DNA of 55,784 bases, taken from NCBI GenBank assembly GCA_030638415.1, contig DAOWEO010000161.1:1-55784 (forward strand). Direction: 5' to 3'. A program made the translations under genes and the position numbers. Shown here in pieces: positions 35,928 through 45,222 of the stretch (positions are counted from its first letter, which is position 1; each line of letters opens with the position of its first letter). Origin of the DNA: Bdellovibrionales bacterium (GTDB taxonomy: Bacteria; Bdellovibrionota; Bacteriovoracia; Bacteriovoracales; Bacteriovoracaceae). Under the pieces are notes generated by a model. It made no database searches, was not told where the DNA came from, and worked only from the letters and a program-made list of their open reading frames with translations.

Positions 35928-37349
35928 CTACAGCGACTTAGCCTTATAACCAAAAAGTGAGTTAAGTTTAACTTGCTTTTTGACATTGTCAGGAACCATT
36001 TCTTCCCAAGATTCATCTCCGGCTTCAATCATGTCAACAACACGTCTAGACCAAATGTGAGTCACACTACTATCTAGATCTTTAATCTCGACAATGAAAT
36101 TGTTAGAAATAAGATAATCTAATAAAGGTTTAAATGAGCTATCAATTTTTGCATCACTTAAAGACTTAAGTCCATTATCTCCATCCTCTTTCTCATCAGG
36201 ATATACAAAGAGCTGTTTTGATTGACCAAACATTCCACCCAATGCTCCAAAAATACCACCCTGCTCAGTCGAATAGCGCCCATCTTCAAATAACTCTTCC
36301 ACGTTATGTGTCTTAGCAACAAAGGATATTTTCTTTTTAGTTAGCTCTGACAGGTAGCTACTCAAACAGTGATACTCACGTTTATTAGATATAAGAACTT
36401 TAAAACCTAGCTCGTTTAAAATATGCACTCTAGCTAAAAAGTCTGCATTATCAACTTCTCCACGCTCACGTAATCTATTCATACTTATTTCTGCAATAGT
36501 TAAAATACTGCTGTAATCTGATACATCAATATTTTTACACAAACATTGCATACCACTTTTTATCATATCTAAATTTAATAGTGTTGGAGGACGAAACCCT
36601 CCACGTAGAACTAATAAACTCTTATTATATAGTGCGTCCTTTGGCTGACAAATCTGCCCCAGCCCTCCAAATAAAATACCTTCTGCAAGTCCATGCTTTA
36701 CTAAATCAAGGCATAACAAGCGACTATTTACACCTTTAAATGCAGGGCCAGTCACTCTGATCATATCAATAGAAACCTGATTTACAGATAGATCATGCAG
36801 TAGAGATGGAACAATCATCTCTTTTTGCTGAGCAAGATAAAATGCAGCAAACAGTAAATTTACACCTAAAATTCCTACAGCATCTTGTTGTAGGTTTGGT
36901 TGAATCTCTTTTAAATTAATGTGAATTACAATATTACTTGGGTCTGCGTTCGGCTCATGCTGAAAACGTACTCCAATCCAACCATTCCCGTTATCTGTCT
37001 TACCAAAGGCAGTTGTTGCAATCGTATCAGCAAATGCAAAAAAACACCTTTCATCACCCTCTTTTTCAATACGCTGTTTAACAATTGTAAATTCACGGTG
37101 AAGCATTTTATTCAGGCGTTCTTGAGAGACGTACCGCTCACCTTCATCACGCCCATAGATCGCGTCACTCATAGTCATATCATAAGCTGAAATTGTTTTA
37201 GCAATCGTACCTGCTGCTGCACCGACTTTAAAAAAGTTACGTGTTACCTCTTGGCCCGCACCAATTTCTGCAAAAGCACCATAAAAAGTTGGATCTAAAT
37301 TTATGGCCAAAGCTTTATCTTGAATATTTTTAAGGTTTATATCAACCAT
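35928..37349 (-). CDS. Widely conserved protein of unknown function
   Basis: 473 residues. It opens with a strongly patterned region (FYGAFAEIGAGQEVTRNFFKVG, then TIAKTISAYDMTMSDAIYG and RYVSQERLNKML). From memory this matches a soluble family found in several phyla that databases label inconsistently, for example as a TonB receptor or an NMN adenylyltransferase. Neither label is supported: there is no signal peptide, no barrel and no HxGH. The gene has a good GAGAGGA ribosome site. A Gly-rich GGIFGALGGMFGQ segment is seen near 365. Confidence 0.75.
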   Translation of the reverse strand: MVDINLKNIQDKALAINLDPTFYGAFAEIGAGQEVTRNFFKVGAAAGTIAKTISAYDMTMSDAIYGRDEGERYVSQERLNKMLHREFTIVKQRIEKEGDERCFFAFADTIATTAFGKTDNGNGWIGVRFQHEPNADPSNIVIHINLKEIQPNLQQDAVGILGVNLLFAAFYLAQQKEMIVPSLLHDLSVNQVSIDMIRVTGPAFKGVNSRLLCLDLVKHGLAEGILFGGLGQICQPKDALYNKSLLVLRGGFRPPTLLNLDMIKSGMQCLCKNIDVSDYSSILTIAEISMNRLRERGEVDNADFLARVHILNELGFKVLISNKREYHCLSSYLSELTKKKISFVAKTHNVEELFEDGRYSTEQGGIFGALGGMFGQSKQLFVYPDEKEDGDNGLKSLSDAKIDSSFKPLLDYLISNNFIVEIKDLDSSVTHIWSRRVVDMIEAGDESWEEMVPDNVKKQVKLNSLFGYKAKSL

Positions 37350-37400
37350 TGATCCTCTCTAATTAAAATACATAAACTATAATTTTAACCGATTATTACT

Positions 37401-37431
37401 TAAAAAAAGGGGAAGTAAAAACTTCCCCTTT
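37401..37431 (-). terminator. Rho-independent terminator after leucine dehydrogenase
   Basis: GGGGAAGT-AAAA-ACTTCCCC forms the stem. On the minus strand it is followed by a seven-base T run. Confidence 0.87.
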
Positions 37432-37461
37432 AGTATATTAAAACTGTCTTATTAAAACTAA

Positions 37462-38571
37462 TTATCTCTGCTTGCGACCTGGAAAACGAGGAGCAATGTT
37501 AGTTCCAACGTATGCACCTTTTATCTTTCTAATAGACTCAATTCTTGCCTCAGCCAATTTATCAGTTGCTTTGTTTACAGGAATATTTTCTTTATCTGAA
37601 AGAGCAAAAATATTTAATGAAGTATCATAAATAGTATTTACCATTCGCTTGGATTTATCATCATTCCACCCTTCAAATTCAATACTAACATTCATCACAC
37701 CACCAGCATTTACTAAATAATCTGGAGCATAGAGAATATTTCGCTTCATTAAAATCTCACCGTGCTTATCTTCAGCTAGTTGATTATTTGCTGCACCTGC
37801 AACAATCTGACACTTAAGTCTTTCCACTGTTTGATCATTAACAGTTGCACCAAGGGCACATGGAGCGTAGATATCACAATCAACGTCGTAAATCTCATCA
37901 GATTTAACAAATTCTGCACTTGGAATTGTATCTTTAAAAAGTTGAATATTTTTTTCATTAATATCAGTGAAAATAATTTTTGCACCATTATTATGTAGAA
38001 TTTCACCAAGGCTACGTCCAACTTGTCCTGCCCCTTGTAAACTTATAACCTTTCCTTTTACAGAACGATCACCATAAACCTTAGTACAAGAAGCCTCTAT
38101 CCCACGATATACGCCAAGTGCTGTATAAGGAGATGGATTACCTGAACCACCATGAATCTGCGCTACACCTGCAACATTATCCGTCTCAGTAAAAATATGC
38201 TCCATATCTGCAACAGTAGTGTTCACATCTTCTGCTGTAATATAACGACCATTCAAAGATTGTAAAAATTGTCCGTATGATCTAAACAGAGCTTCGGACT
38301 TATCCTTAGTTGGATCACCAATAATAACCGCTTTACCACCGCCAAGATCCAATCCTGAAATAGACGCTTTATAAGTCATTCCACGTGAAAGTCTCAATAC
38401 ATCTGTAAGTGCCTCTTGCTCTGAAGCATATGGCCACATTCTTGTACCACCAAGTGCTGGCCCAAGCACTGTATTGTGAATAGCTACAATTGCTTTTAAG
38501 TTACAAGATGAATCACTAAAAAATACAACTTGTTCATGTCCCATTGAATAAAGAGTCTCAAAACTAAGCAT
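37462..38571 (-). CDS. Leucine (branched-chain amino acid) dehydrogenase
   Basis: 369 residues. The Glu/Leu/Phe/Val dehydrogenase pattern is LGPALGGTRMWPY, GMTYKASISGLDLGGGKAVI with the catalytic Lys, YITAEDVNT, and the NAD fold VISLQGAGQVGRSLGE. The length and GGTRMW match leucine rather than glutamate dehydrogenase. It oxidatively deaminates leucine, valine or isoleucine to keto acids, feeding acyl-CoA pathways such as that of IcmF. Confidence 0.9.
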   Translation of the reverse strand: MLSFETLYSMGHEQVVFFSDSSCNLKAIVAIHNTVLGPALGGTRMWPYASEQEALTDVLRLSRGMTYKASISGLDLGGGKAVIIGDPTKDKSEALFRSYGQFLQSLNGRYITAEDVNTTVADMEHIFTETDNVAGVAQIHGGSGNPSPYTALGVYRGIEASCTKVYGDRSVKGKVISLQGAGQVGRSLGEILHNNGAKIIFTDINEKNIQLFKDTIPSAEFVKSDEIYDVDCDIYAPCALGATVNDQTVERLKCQIVAGAANNQLAEDKHGEILMKRNILYAPDYLVNAGGVMNVSIEFEGWNDDKSKRMVNTIYDTSLNIFALSDKENIPVNKATDKLAEARIESIRKIKGAYVGTNIAPRFPGRKQR

Positions 38572-38596
38572 ACATATCTCCTCTGGTTATCGTCTC

Positions 38597-38609
38597 TAAT
38601 CGGCGATTA
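38597..38609. promoter_or_regulatory. 13-bp perfect palindrome upstream of leucine dehydrogenase
   Basis: TAATCGGCGATTA is symmetric about a central G and lies 25 bases before the start codon. This is a good position for a repressor or an Lrp/AsnC-type operator. Confidence 0.4.
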
Positions 38610-38683
38610 TTGTTGAATTCGAGGCAATATAACGCTTAATCAAAAGAAGGGGAAGCTGCGTTGCGCAATTTCAGGTAAATATT

Positions 38684-39979
38684 TTACTTGGTGTCACTTT
38701 TTGCGAATAGATGCTTCTCACCATCGACATCTTGAATAAAGACTTCTTTTATTTCAAAATTATCGACACTTTTTAGATCAAAGCTAAATCCTTCCCAGAC
38801 GATTTTCTGTCCCTCTTCAGGAAAACTATTACCTAACATATCAAGTAAGAATCCTGCGAGAGTAGAAAAGTTATCATTAAGAGGTATTTTAATATCAAAA
38901 TCGTTATATAAATCACGCAAAGAGATACTACCTTCCAACAAGATACCATCTTTTAAGTTAAAATTTTCCTCATCTGTTAAATGAGTCTCTTCAATATCAT
39001 GCTCATCCTCAATCTCACCCATTATCTCTTCGATAATATCTTCTAGTGTGATAATTCCAACGACTAAGCCATTCTCATCTTTAACCAGCGCAAGGTGAAC
39101 TTTTTTTCTATTCATATGGTCAAAAACCGATTGAATTTTCATATGTTCATAGACAAAAAATGGCTCTTTCAAATAACCTTCAAGCTTGAATTTTTCACGT
39201 TCCGATGCTTTTACAAAGGCTAAATCCTTGGCATGCAAAAAACCAATAGTATGGTCAATGTCCTTATCACAAACAGGATAACGACTATGCTGTGCAATAC
39301 GCATCAAGCTAACTAACTCTGAAAAACTAGAATTCATCTGAATAAAGTTAACCTTCTGACGGGCAATCATAATATCTTTAACTTTTATTGTCGGAAATTC
39401 CAATATTGAATTCAACATTTCCAACTGTTTTGAATCCATACTCTTGTCTTTTTCAGCCTTACTGACCATATATTCTATTTCATCTTTAGTAACAATTCTT
39501 CCACGTAGATGAGCATTTTCTCCTAGAATTTTATGCACCATCCATGTAAATGTTTTAATAACAGGATACATACAGTAATAATTTATACGTAACAGATAAA
39601 TCATCGGTACAGCAATGCTTTCAGCCTTCGACCTTGCAAATGACTTTGGAATGATTTCTCCAAAAATCAAAATTAAAATAGTTGTTACTCCAGTCGAAAT
39701 AGCAATTGCATTATTTTGAAAATGTCTGGCAGCGATTGTAGTAACTAACGATGCCGCGAAGATATTCACCAGATTATTTCCAACTAAAATTGTAGAGAGC
39801 AGCTCATTAGGTCTCTCTGTCATAAATCTTAAGGCGACAGCACGACGTCCTCCATCCTCAATTAATTGCTTTGCTCTATCGATGCCAATCGACATAAGTG
39901 CAGCTTCTGAGCCAGAGTAAAACCCTGATAAAATAAAACAAAATATCAATGCAGATATTTCATAGACATTAGCAATCAT
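38684..39979 (-). CDS. CNNM/CorC (HlyC) family transporter with CBS pair
   Basis: 431 residues. The N-terminal DUF21 membrane domain has about four segments and GSEAALMSI, LLSTILVGNNLVNI and FGEIIPKSFA. Two CBS domains span about 205-330 (IMIARQKVNFI, GIITLEDIIEEIMGEI). The C-terminal CorC_HlyC domain has EGSISLRDLYNDF. The family is implicated in Mg2+/Co2+ efflux or Mg homeostasis; true hemolysin activity is unlikely. Confidence 0.93.
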   Translation of the reverse strand: MIANVYEISALIFCFILSGFYSGSEAALMSIGIDRAKQLIEDGGRRAVALRFMTERPNELLSTILVGNNLVNIFAASLVTTIAARHFQNNAIAISTGVTTILILIFGEIIPKSFARSKAESIAVPMIYLLRINYYCMYPVIKTFTWMVHKILGENAHLRGRIVTKDEIEYMVSKAEKDKSMDSKQLEMLNSILEFPTIKVKDIMIARQKVNFIQMNSSFSELVSLMRIAQHSRYPVCDKDIDHTIGFLHAKDLAFVKASEREKFKLEGYLKEPFFVYEHMKIQSVFDHMNRKKVHLALVKDENGLVVGIITLEDIIEEIMGEIEDEHDIEETHLTDEENFNLKDGILLEGSISLRDLYNDFDIKIPLNDNFSTLAGFLLDMLGNSFPEEGQKIVWEGFSFDLKSVDNFEIKEVFIQDVDGEKHLFAKSDTK

Positions 39980-40048
39980 TATAATTCCTTGAAATGGTCG
40001 GTGATTTTAATAAGTATTAAGTTTAGATAATAATGTTCCGGAGGCTTT

Positions 40049-40120
40049 ATGGACAATCTCCTTGTCGAAGTTCACATTTCCTCAAGCACCCATTTTATCA
40101 CACTTTTAACAAAAGACTAA
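40049..40120 (+). CDS. Possible 23-residue small ORF
   Basis: GGAGG four bases before an ATG opens a 23-codon frame (MDNLLVEVH...TKD) in the 214-base gap between corC and dus. A short hairpin GACAA/TTGTC overlaps its start. No homology is recognised. It could be a leader peptide or chance. Nothing else is seen in this gap. Confidence 0.25.
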   Translation: MDNLLVEVHISSSTHFITLLTKD

Positions 40121-40193
40121 TAGTTCATGACTAATTTTACTTAACTTTACACTCAGGCTACAAAGACAGTATAAAATATTACTTTTAATCAAA

Positions 40194-41165
40194 ATGGAGT
40201 ATCACATAAAGGTCAATTCCCCACTCATCTTTGCTCCCATGGAGGGTGTCACCGACCACCATTTTAGAAAGATGATACTCACTGAATATCCCTCATGGGA
40301 CTATATTTATACCGATTTTTTAAGATTATCGACAAATCAAAACTATAAACCATCTTTTATACTAAAATTTTTTGGTATTGATCAGTATGACCTAACAGAT
40401 AAGTACTGCCAGAAAGTAATTTTGCAAATACTCTCCACACCAAAATCCACTTCTGCTTACAATATATTACAAATTGCAGACTTGGGATTTCAATGGATTG
40501 ACTTAAACCTAGGCTGCCCATCAAAACAAGTTGTTTCTCATAAGGGTGGATCCTACCTATTAAGTAATCTAAAAGAGCTAGAGCACATTTTAACCACCAT
40601 TAGAAAAAACTTTCAGGGGTATTTTTCCGTTAAAATGCGTACTGGTTATAAAAACAGTGAAAACTTTAAAGACCTTTTGCACTTGATCGAGGATTGCGGA
40701 GTAGACCTGATTACTCTTCATGCAAGAACACAAACTGAGCTATATCGTGGAAAAGCAAACTGGGAAATGATAAAGCAAGCCTCCAAGCAATCAAATATTC
40801 CGATTATTGGCAATGGTGATATTCAAACTCTAGAACAGCTCAGGCAATTTAATACCCCTGCAACCTGCCAAGGAGTAATGGTTGGTCGTGGTGCGATAAG
40901 ACGTCCCTGGCTTGCACAGCAGTGGTATGATAATAAAAAGTTTTCTTTGGCGCAGGAGAATACTTTAAGAGTGGCTTTCATGCATAAGATTTTAGAAACC
41001 TACGATTTTTTAGATAGTACTGCTCGATTAAAAAAAATGAAAAAATTAACTCACTACTTATTTGATAGTCACGAATCAATAAAGAAATCTCAGCTACTTC
41101 GCAGTAACACTCTGAGGGAATTTATGCAAGAAGCTGAAATAGTGAAACCACAATTCAAAGATTAA
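40194..41165 (+). CDS. tRNA-dihydrouridine synthase
   Basis: 323 residues. FMN TIM barrel with LIFAPMEGVTD, DLNLGCPSKQV (catalytic Cys), VKMRTGY, LHARTQTELYRGKANW and GNGDIQT. It reduces uridine to dihydrouridine in tRNA D-loops. The subfamily (DusA/B/C) cannot be fixed. The start ATG has no strong ribosome site, but the next Met lies inside the FMN motif. Confidence 0.93.
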   Translation: MEYHIKVNSPLIFAPMEGVTDHHFRKMILTEYPSWDYIYTDFLRLSTNQNYKPSFILKFFGIDQYDLTDKYCQKVILQILSTPKSTSAYNILQIADLGFQWIDLNLGCPSKQVVSHKGGSYLLSNLKELEHILTTIRKNFQGYFSVKMRTGYKNSENFKDLLHLIEDCGVDLITLHARTQTELYRGKANWEMIKQASKQSNIPIIGNGDIQTLEQLRQFNTPATCQGVMVGRGAIRRPWLAQQWYDNKKFSLAQENTLRVAFMHKILETYDFLDSTARLKKMKKLTHYLFDSHESIKKSQLLRSNTLREFMQEAEIVKPQFKD

Positions 41166-41456
41166 AATTCCAGATAAAAATGCGGCCATAAAATATATAT
41201 TAACAAAAAATGTAAATAGTAAAACTAAAGATACTGTCAGTAGAACACGTGGTGTCCTATTACTCTCCCACTGCTTAATTTCTTCCACATTTTTTAAAAT
41301 AAAAAAGAGTAAACGCAGCGCTGAAAACCTATAGGAGTGCAGCATCGTTTTTTCGCGCAGTTCAGGAAGAAATAGCGTCCAGCAGAGAAAATAAGAAAAA
41401 GAAAAAGGTAGAAAAAGTGGTAAGTAAAAAAAGTAAATAATTACACCAAGCAACAA
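41094..41456 (-). CDS. Possible small membrane protein
   Basis: 120 codons, TTG start, with two strongly hydrophobic regions (about 1-30 and 70-100) separated by a basic segment. It lies just downstream of rny on the same strand and its end overlaps dus by 72 bases in antisense. The hydrophobicity argues for a real gene, while the weak start and overlap argue against. A hairpin sits at its start. Confidence 0.4.
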   Translation of the reverse strand: MLLGVIIYFFYLPLFLPFSFSYFLCWTLFLPELREKTMLHSYRFSALRLLFFILKNVEEIKQWESNRTPRVLLTVSLVLLFTFFVNIYFMAAFLSGILIFELWFHYFSFLHKFPQSVTAK

Positions 41457-41475
41457 TGGGGGAAAACTCCCCCAT
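41456..41475. other. Perfect hairpin after rny
   Basis: TGGGGGA-AAAC-TCCCCCA (with a further A/T pair) lies 32 bases past the rny stop. No T-run follows on either strand, so it is not a standard terminator. It may stabilise the rny transcript 3' end or mask the TTG start of the next frame. Confidence 0.5.
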
Positions 41476-41506
41476 AAATAGTATATTGCAATATCTTTAT
41501 TACTTT

Positions 41507-43066
41507 TTATTTTGCTACTCCAACAGCTTTTGTCTCACGTATAACTGTAATTTTAATTGTTCCTGGATAGCTCATCTCACTCTCTATTTTCTTAGCAATA
41601 TCCCGTGAGAGCATAACAGTTTGCTCATCAGATACATTTTCGTTCTCAACTAATACGCGTACTTCACGGCCAGCAGAAATTGCATAACTTTTCGAAACAC
41701 CGTCAAAGCTATTAACAATTTGCTCAATATCAGTCATTCGACTTACATAAGACTCCATCAGCGCTTTTCTCGCTCCTGGTCTCGCTCCTGAAAGAGCATC
41801 AGCAGCAGCAACAATATGTGCTAAAACAGATTCTGGTTTTTCATCATCATGGTGAGCGCGAATAGCATGAACAATATCTGGGGACTCACCATATTTCTTA
41901 GCAAAATCAGCTCCAATTACCGCATGCGACCCTTCTGCAGAGGCATCAATAACCTTACCAATATCATGTAGTAAACCAGCTCTTCTGGCTTGCTTCACAT
42001 TTAATCCAAGCTCTGCGGCCATCGCACCTGCAATGAATGCAGCCTCTAAAGCATGCTGATATTGGTTTTGTGTATATGAAGTTCTCCAATTTAGAGCACC
42101 AACAAGTTTTAAAATTTCAGGGTGAATTCCATGCACTCCAATTTCCATCTGTGCCTGTTCTCCACGTTCCCGTAGCTGCTTATCCATCTCTGTTTTTGAT
42201 TTATCATGAAACTCTTCAATTTTAGCTGGATGAATTCGTCCATCAGCAATTAATTTTTCAATTGTCATTCTGGCAATCTCTTTTCTAACAACATTAAAAG
42301 AAGAGATAACTGCAATTTCAGGTGTATCATCAATAATTAGATCTACTCCACAAATCTGCTCAAACGCACGAATATTACGTCCTTCTCGTCCAATCAATCG
42401 CCCTTTTATCTCATCTCCAGGAAGTTGAACTGACGAGATGGTCTTATCACCAACATACTCGCCGGCATAACGCTGAATAGAAGTTGAAATAATTTTCTTT
42501 GCATTTTTTTCTGCATCTTCTCTCGCCTCTTCCTCAATTCTCTTAAGGTCTTTAGCGAAATCAACACGCGCTTCTTCTTCCATTGCGTCAATAATCTCTT
42601 TTTTCGCCTCTTCTTTGGTATAGCCAGCAACTGTCACTAGCTTTTGTACTAGCTCTTCTTGCTTCTCTTTATATTTTTCAATCTCAACACCTGCTCGGAT
42701 CTTACGTCCTTCAAGATCTTTTTCAACTTCTCCGAGTCGTTCTTTCTCTTTAGTATAATGATCAATCTTCTGGTCTAAAGATATCTCTTTTTTAGATAAC
42801 TCTCTCTCTTGTTCTTTAAAATCTTTTTCACGACTACGCATTTCAACATCTAGCTCATCACGCTCATCACGTATGATCTGCTTTGCCTCTTTACGTGCTT
42901 TATATTTTATATCATTTGCATCGTCTTTCGCTTTTCTTATAACTTCATTCGCTTTGCCCTCTTCTTTTTTTACTTGAGCATTAACCATTAAGTTTCTAAT
43001 AAAAAAGCCAATCCCGGCACCAACCAACGTCATTAAGATAATCATTAGTATTGCTGTACTTGTCAC
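41507..43066 (-). CDS. rny: Ribonuclease Y
   Basis: 519 residues. An N-terminal membrane anchor (about 4-25) precedes a long charged coiled coil (30-190). A KH domain (GRLIGREGRNIRAFEQ) and an HD phosphodiesterase domain (LLHDIGKVID) follow, with a C-terminal conserved tail. It is a membrane-bound endoribonuclease starting mRNA decay. It is downstream of the cyclo-ligase and zapA. Confidence 0.97.
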   Translation of the reverse strand: MTSTAILMIILMTLVGAGIGFFIRNLMVNAQVKKEEGKANEVIRKAKDDANDIKYKARKEAKQIIRDERDELDVEMRSREKDFKEQERELSKKEISLDQKIDHYTKEKERLGEVEKDLEGRKIRAGVEIEKYKEKQEELVQKLVTVAGYTKEEAKKEIIDAMEEEARVDFAKDLKRIEEEAREDAEKNAKKIISTSIQRYAGEYVGDKTISSVQLPGDEIKGRLIGREGRNIRAFEQICGVDLIIDDTPEIAVISSFNVVRKEIARMTIEKLIADGRIHPAKIEEFHDKSKTEMDKQLRERGEQAQMEIGVHGIHPEILKLVGALNWRTSYTQNQYQHALEAAFIAGAMAAELGLNVKQARRAGLLHDIGKVIDASAEGSHAVIGADFAKKYGESPDIVHAIRAHHDDEKPESVLAHIVAAADALSGARPGARKALMESYVSRMTDIEQIVNSFDGVSKSYAISAGREVRVLVENENVSDEQTVMLSRDIAKKIESEMSYPGTIKITVIRETKAVGVAK

Positions 43067-43086
43067 AATCCTCTCCTTGTATATAT

Positions 43087-43653
43087 TTACGTACGCTTAC
43101 AATCGTATGTTTCGCGTTCGGTTATTATCATATCCATTAAGCAGTCATGCTCGTCCATTATTAGATCTGCACATAGCTGCGTTTCAAAACAAATTCCTAC
43201 CTTTACTCCTGTAAACTCAGCCAGATAACGATCAAAAAATCCTCCACCTCTGCCTAGCCTCTCTCCTTTTACTCCAAAGGCAAGGCCTGGAATAAGTAAG
43301 AGATCAGGAATAACTACTGATGCATCTTTTTTTGGTACCAACATGTTAATACCGAAAGCTCGCTCACTAACTAAGTTAGAAAATGCACTTAATGCAAATT
43401 CCATTTTACAATTAGATTTTTCAAGCGGTCTTGAAAATGCTAGTTGTAAAGCGGAACAATCTTGGCCAGTTCGCCAGTCAGGTTCATTAGCAAGTGGAGC
43501 ATACGCACCAATAATGCACTCGTTTAAATTAAAGGATGAAAGTAGTTGAAATATATTAGCAGCAAGTGGCGGTTCATTTTTTTTTACATCAATACTACTC
43601 AAGACTTGCTTAGCCCTTTGTCGTAAAAAATACTTATCCACCATTATCTCCAC
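43087..43653 (-). CDS. 5-formyltetrahydrofolate cyclo-ligase
   Basis: About 185-188 residues with the family signature LGRGGGFFDRYL near 130, preceded by VIPDLLLIPGLAFG. An N-terminal basic RQRAKQVL is typical. It converts 5-formyl-THF to methenyl-THF with ATP. The start may be GTG 43653, ATG 43644 or GTG 43641; GGAG lies between the first two. It is in the familiar zapA-cyclo-ligase neighbourhood. Confidence 0.9.
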   Translation of the reverse strand: MEIMVDKYFLRQRAKQVLSSIDVKKNEPPLAANIFQLLSSFNLNECIIGAYAPLANEPDWRTGQDCSALQLAFSRPLEKSNCKMEFALSAFSNLVSERAFGINMLVPKKDASVVIPDLLLIPGLAFGVKGERLGRGGGFFDRYLAEFTGVKVGICFETQLCADLIMDEHDCLMDMIITERETYDCKRT

Positions 43654-43970
43654 TAGTTTGGTACTGGAGATATCTCACTTAAGTAATCTAAAGCATCAGT
43701 TGCTGATTTTTCCAATTGTCCCAGGTTCTCAGTGAAGTCCTTTTTTAATTCTAACCTCTCTGAAACACTCTTTAATGCTACTAAAATAGCAATTTGGGTC
43801 GAATCTAATTGTCGCGGAGACTTTTTCTGTATCGCGATAATCTCAGATTGAAAATGTTCAACAACTTCTTGTGCACTAACAGTGCTAGCTCTATCCTCAT
43901 TAAGAGGCTCTGGCTTAAACCGAAGCTTAAGACCTAAAATTTCAAATTCTTCATCTTTTAAAGATTGCAT
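43653..43970 (-). CDS. zapA: Cell division protein ZapA
   Basis: 105 residues. An N-terminal short beta region (FEILGLKLRFKPE) is followed by helices including QIAILVALKSVSERLELK, the ZapA coiled-coil pattern. It is assigned with help from its position beside cyclo-ligase and rny. It bundles FtsZ filaments. It overlaps the cyclo-ligase by one base. Confidence 0.72.
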   Translation of the reverse strand: MQSLKDEEFEILGLKLRFKPEPLNEDRASTVSAQEVVEHFQSEIIAIQKKSPRQLDSTQIAILVALKSVSERLELKKDFTENLGQLEKSATDALDYLSEISPVPN

Positions 43971-44014
43971 CCGCTTTAGAATAAGGGATATTCATTTCGC
44001 CGTCAATCAATTGA

Positions 44015-45166
44015 CTAAAGTTCTATATCTAATAACGCACTGAGGTATTCTTCTTGCTTAAAGATATTAAGATCTTCAACACTTTCACCGACTCCGATAT
44101 AGGTAATTGGTACTTGCAGCTTATTAATAATCCCAACTGCCCCACCAGCTTTAGATGAACCATCACACTTAGTAAAAATCAAGCCAGTAAGAGCTAAAGC
44201 CTGATTAAACTCTTCTGCCTGACGCATAGCATTTTGCCCTGTAATTGCATCTATAACGAGCAGAACTTCATGAGGAGCAGCGTCATCAAGCTTGGTAAGT
44301 ACCCTCTTCATCTTTTTAAGCTCTTCCATTAAGTTATCTTTTGTATGCAAACGACCTGCAGTATCTAAAATACAGTAGTCTGCACCAATATTAATTGATC
44401 TCTGCAGTGCATCATAGCCTACTCCACTAGGGTTTGTTCCCTCTTTGGCCCGTACCATTTCAACACCAGCTCGCTCACACCACACTTCTAATTGATCTAC
44501 AGCAGCGGCACGAAAAGTATCACAAGCTCCTACCACTACACTGGCACCTTGCTTTTTGAACTTAGTTGCAAGCTTTCCGATGGTTGTCGTTTTTCCTGCA
44601 CCATTTACTCCAACAATCATAATTACCTTGGGAGCTTGTTTTTCTTTGGAGCTAAAATCATATAATTCGCTATTAACCGATGACTGCACATTTCCAATTT
44701 TTTTATTTAAAAAATTATAGAGATAACTCTTAAACCCATCTAAGTTCATCTCCTCTTTTTCCATTGACGTCGTAACCTCCGAGATCAATTCGGTAACCAT
44801 ATCTGGCCCCATATCAGAAGAGTAAAGCAGCTCCTCTAATTCCTCAAGTTTATCACTGTCCAATTTTCCACCAGAAAAAATTGCGCCAAATCTTCCCCAT
44901 ACTTCAGATCTAGATTTACCCAAACCTTTTTTTAAACGATCTATCCATGCGATAGTTGGTACAACGGATTTAGCGGTAACAGGGCTAGTCTCAGTATCCG
45001 CTTCTATCAATATTTGTGTAGTTTCTTCTTTAGAAAAAATAAAGAAACTTGCACCTAGCACAACTAATAAAATTGCCAGTATCCCCAAAAGGTCACCGAC
45101 ATTAACCATATGGGAGCTACCTAATTGTTGATATATTTGCTGAATTAAACTTAATACGCTATTCAT
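44015..45166 (-). CDS. ftsY: Signal recognition particle receptor FtsY, membrane-anchored
   Basis: 383 residues. A single membrane segment (about 25-45) substitutes for the long acidic A-domain of enteric FtsY. The N domain is helical, then the G domain has GVNGAGKTTTIGKLA, DTFRAAAVDQLE, LDTAGRLHTKDNLMEEL, TKCDGSSKAGG and GVGESVEDL. It docks SRP-ribosome complexes at the membrane. Confidence 0.96.
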   Translation of the reverse strand: MNSVLSLIQQIYQQLGSSHMVNVGDLLGILAILLVVLGASFFIFSKEETTQILIEADTETSPVTAKSVVPTIAWIDRLKKGLGKSRSEVWGRFGAIFSGGKLDSDKLEELEELLYSSDMGPDMVTELISEVTTSMEKEEMNLDGFKSYLYNFLNKKIGNVQSSVNSELYDFSSKEKQAPKVIMIVGVNGAGKTTTIGKLATKFKKQGASVVVGACDTFRAAAVDQLEVWCERAGVEMVRAKEGTNPSGVGYDALQRSINIGADYCILDTAGRLHTKDNLMEELKKMKRVLTKLDDAAPHEVLLVIDAITGQNAMRQAEEFNQALALTGLIFTKCDGSSKAGGAVGIINKLQVPITYIGVGESVEDLNIFKQEEYLSALLDIEL

Positions 45167-45222
45167 GTTTTCTCCTAAAATATTTAGTACATTACTAACT
45201 CATGCAATAAAACGAGTCAAAT

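Noticed and set aside
43640..43660. 6S RNA between zapA and the cyclo-ligase, as in gamma-proteobacteria
   Set aside because: The genes overlap by one base, leaving no space.
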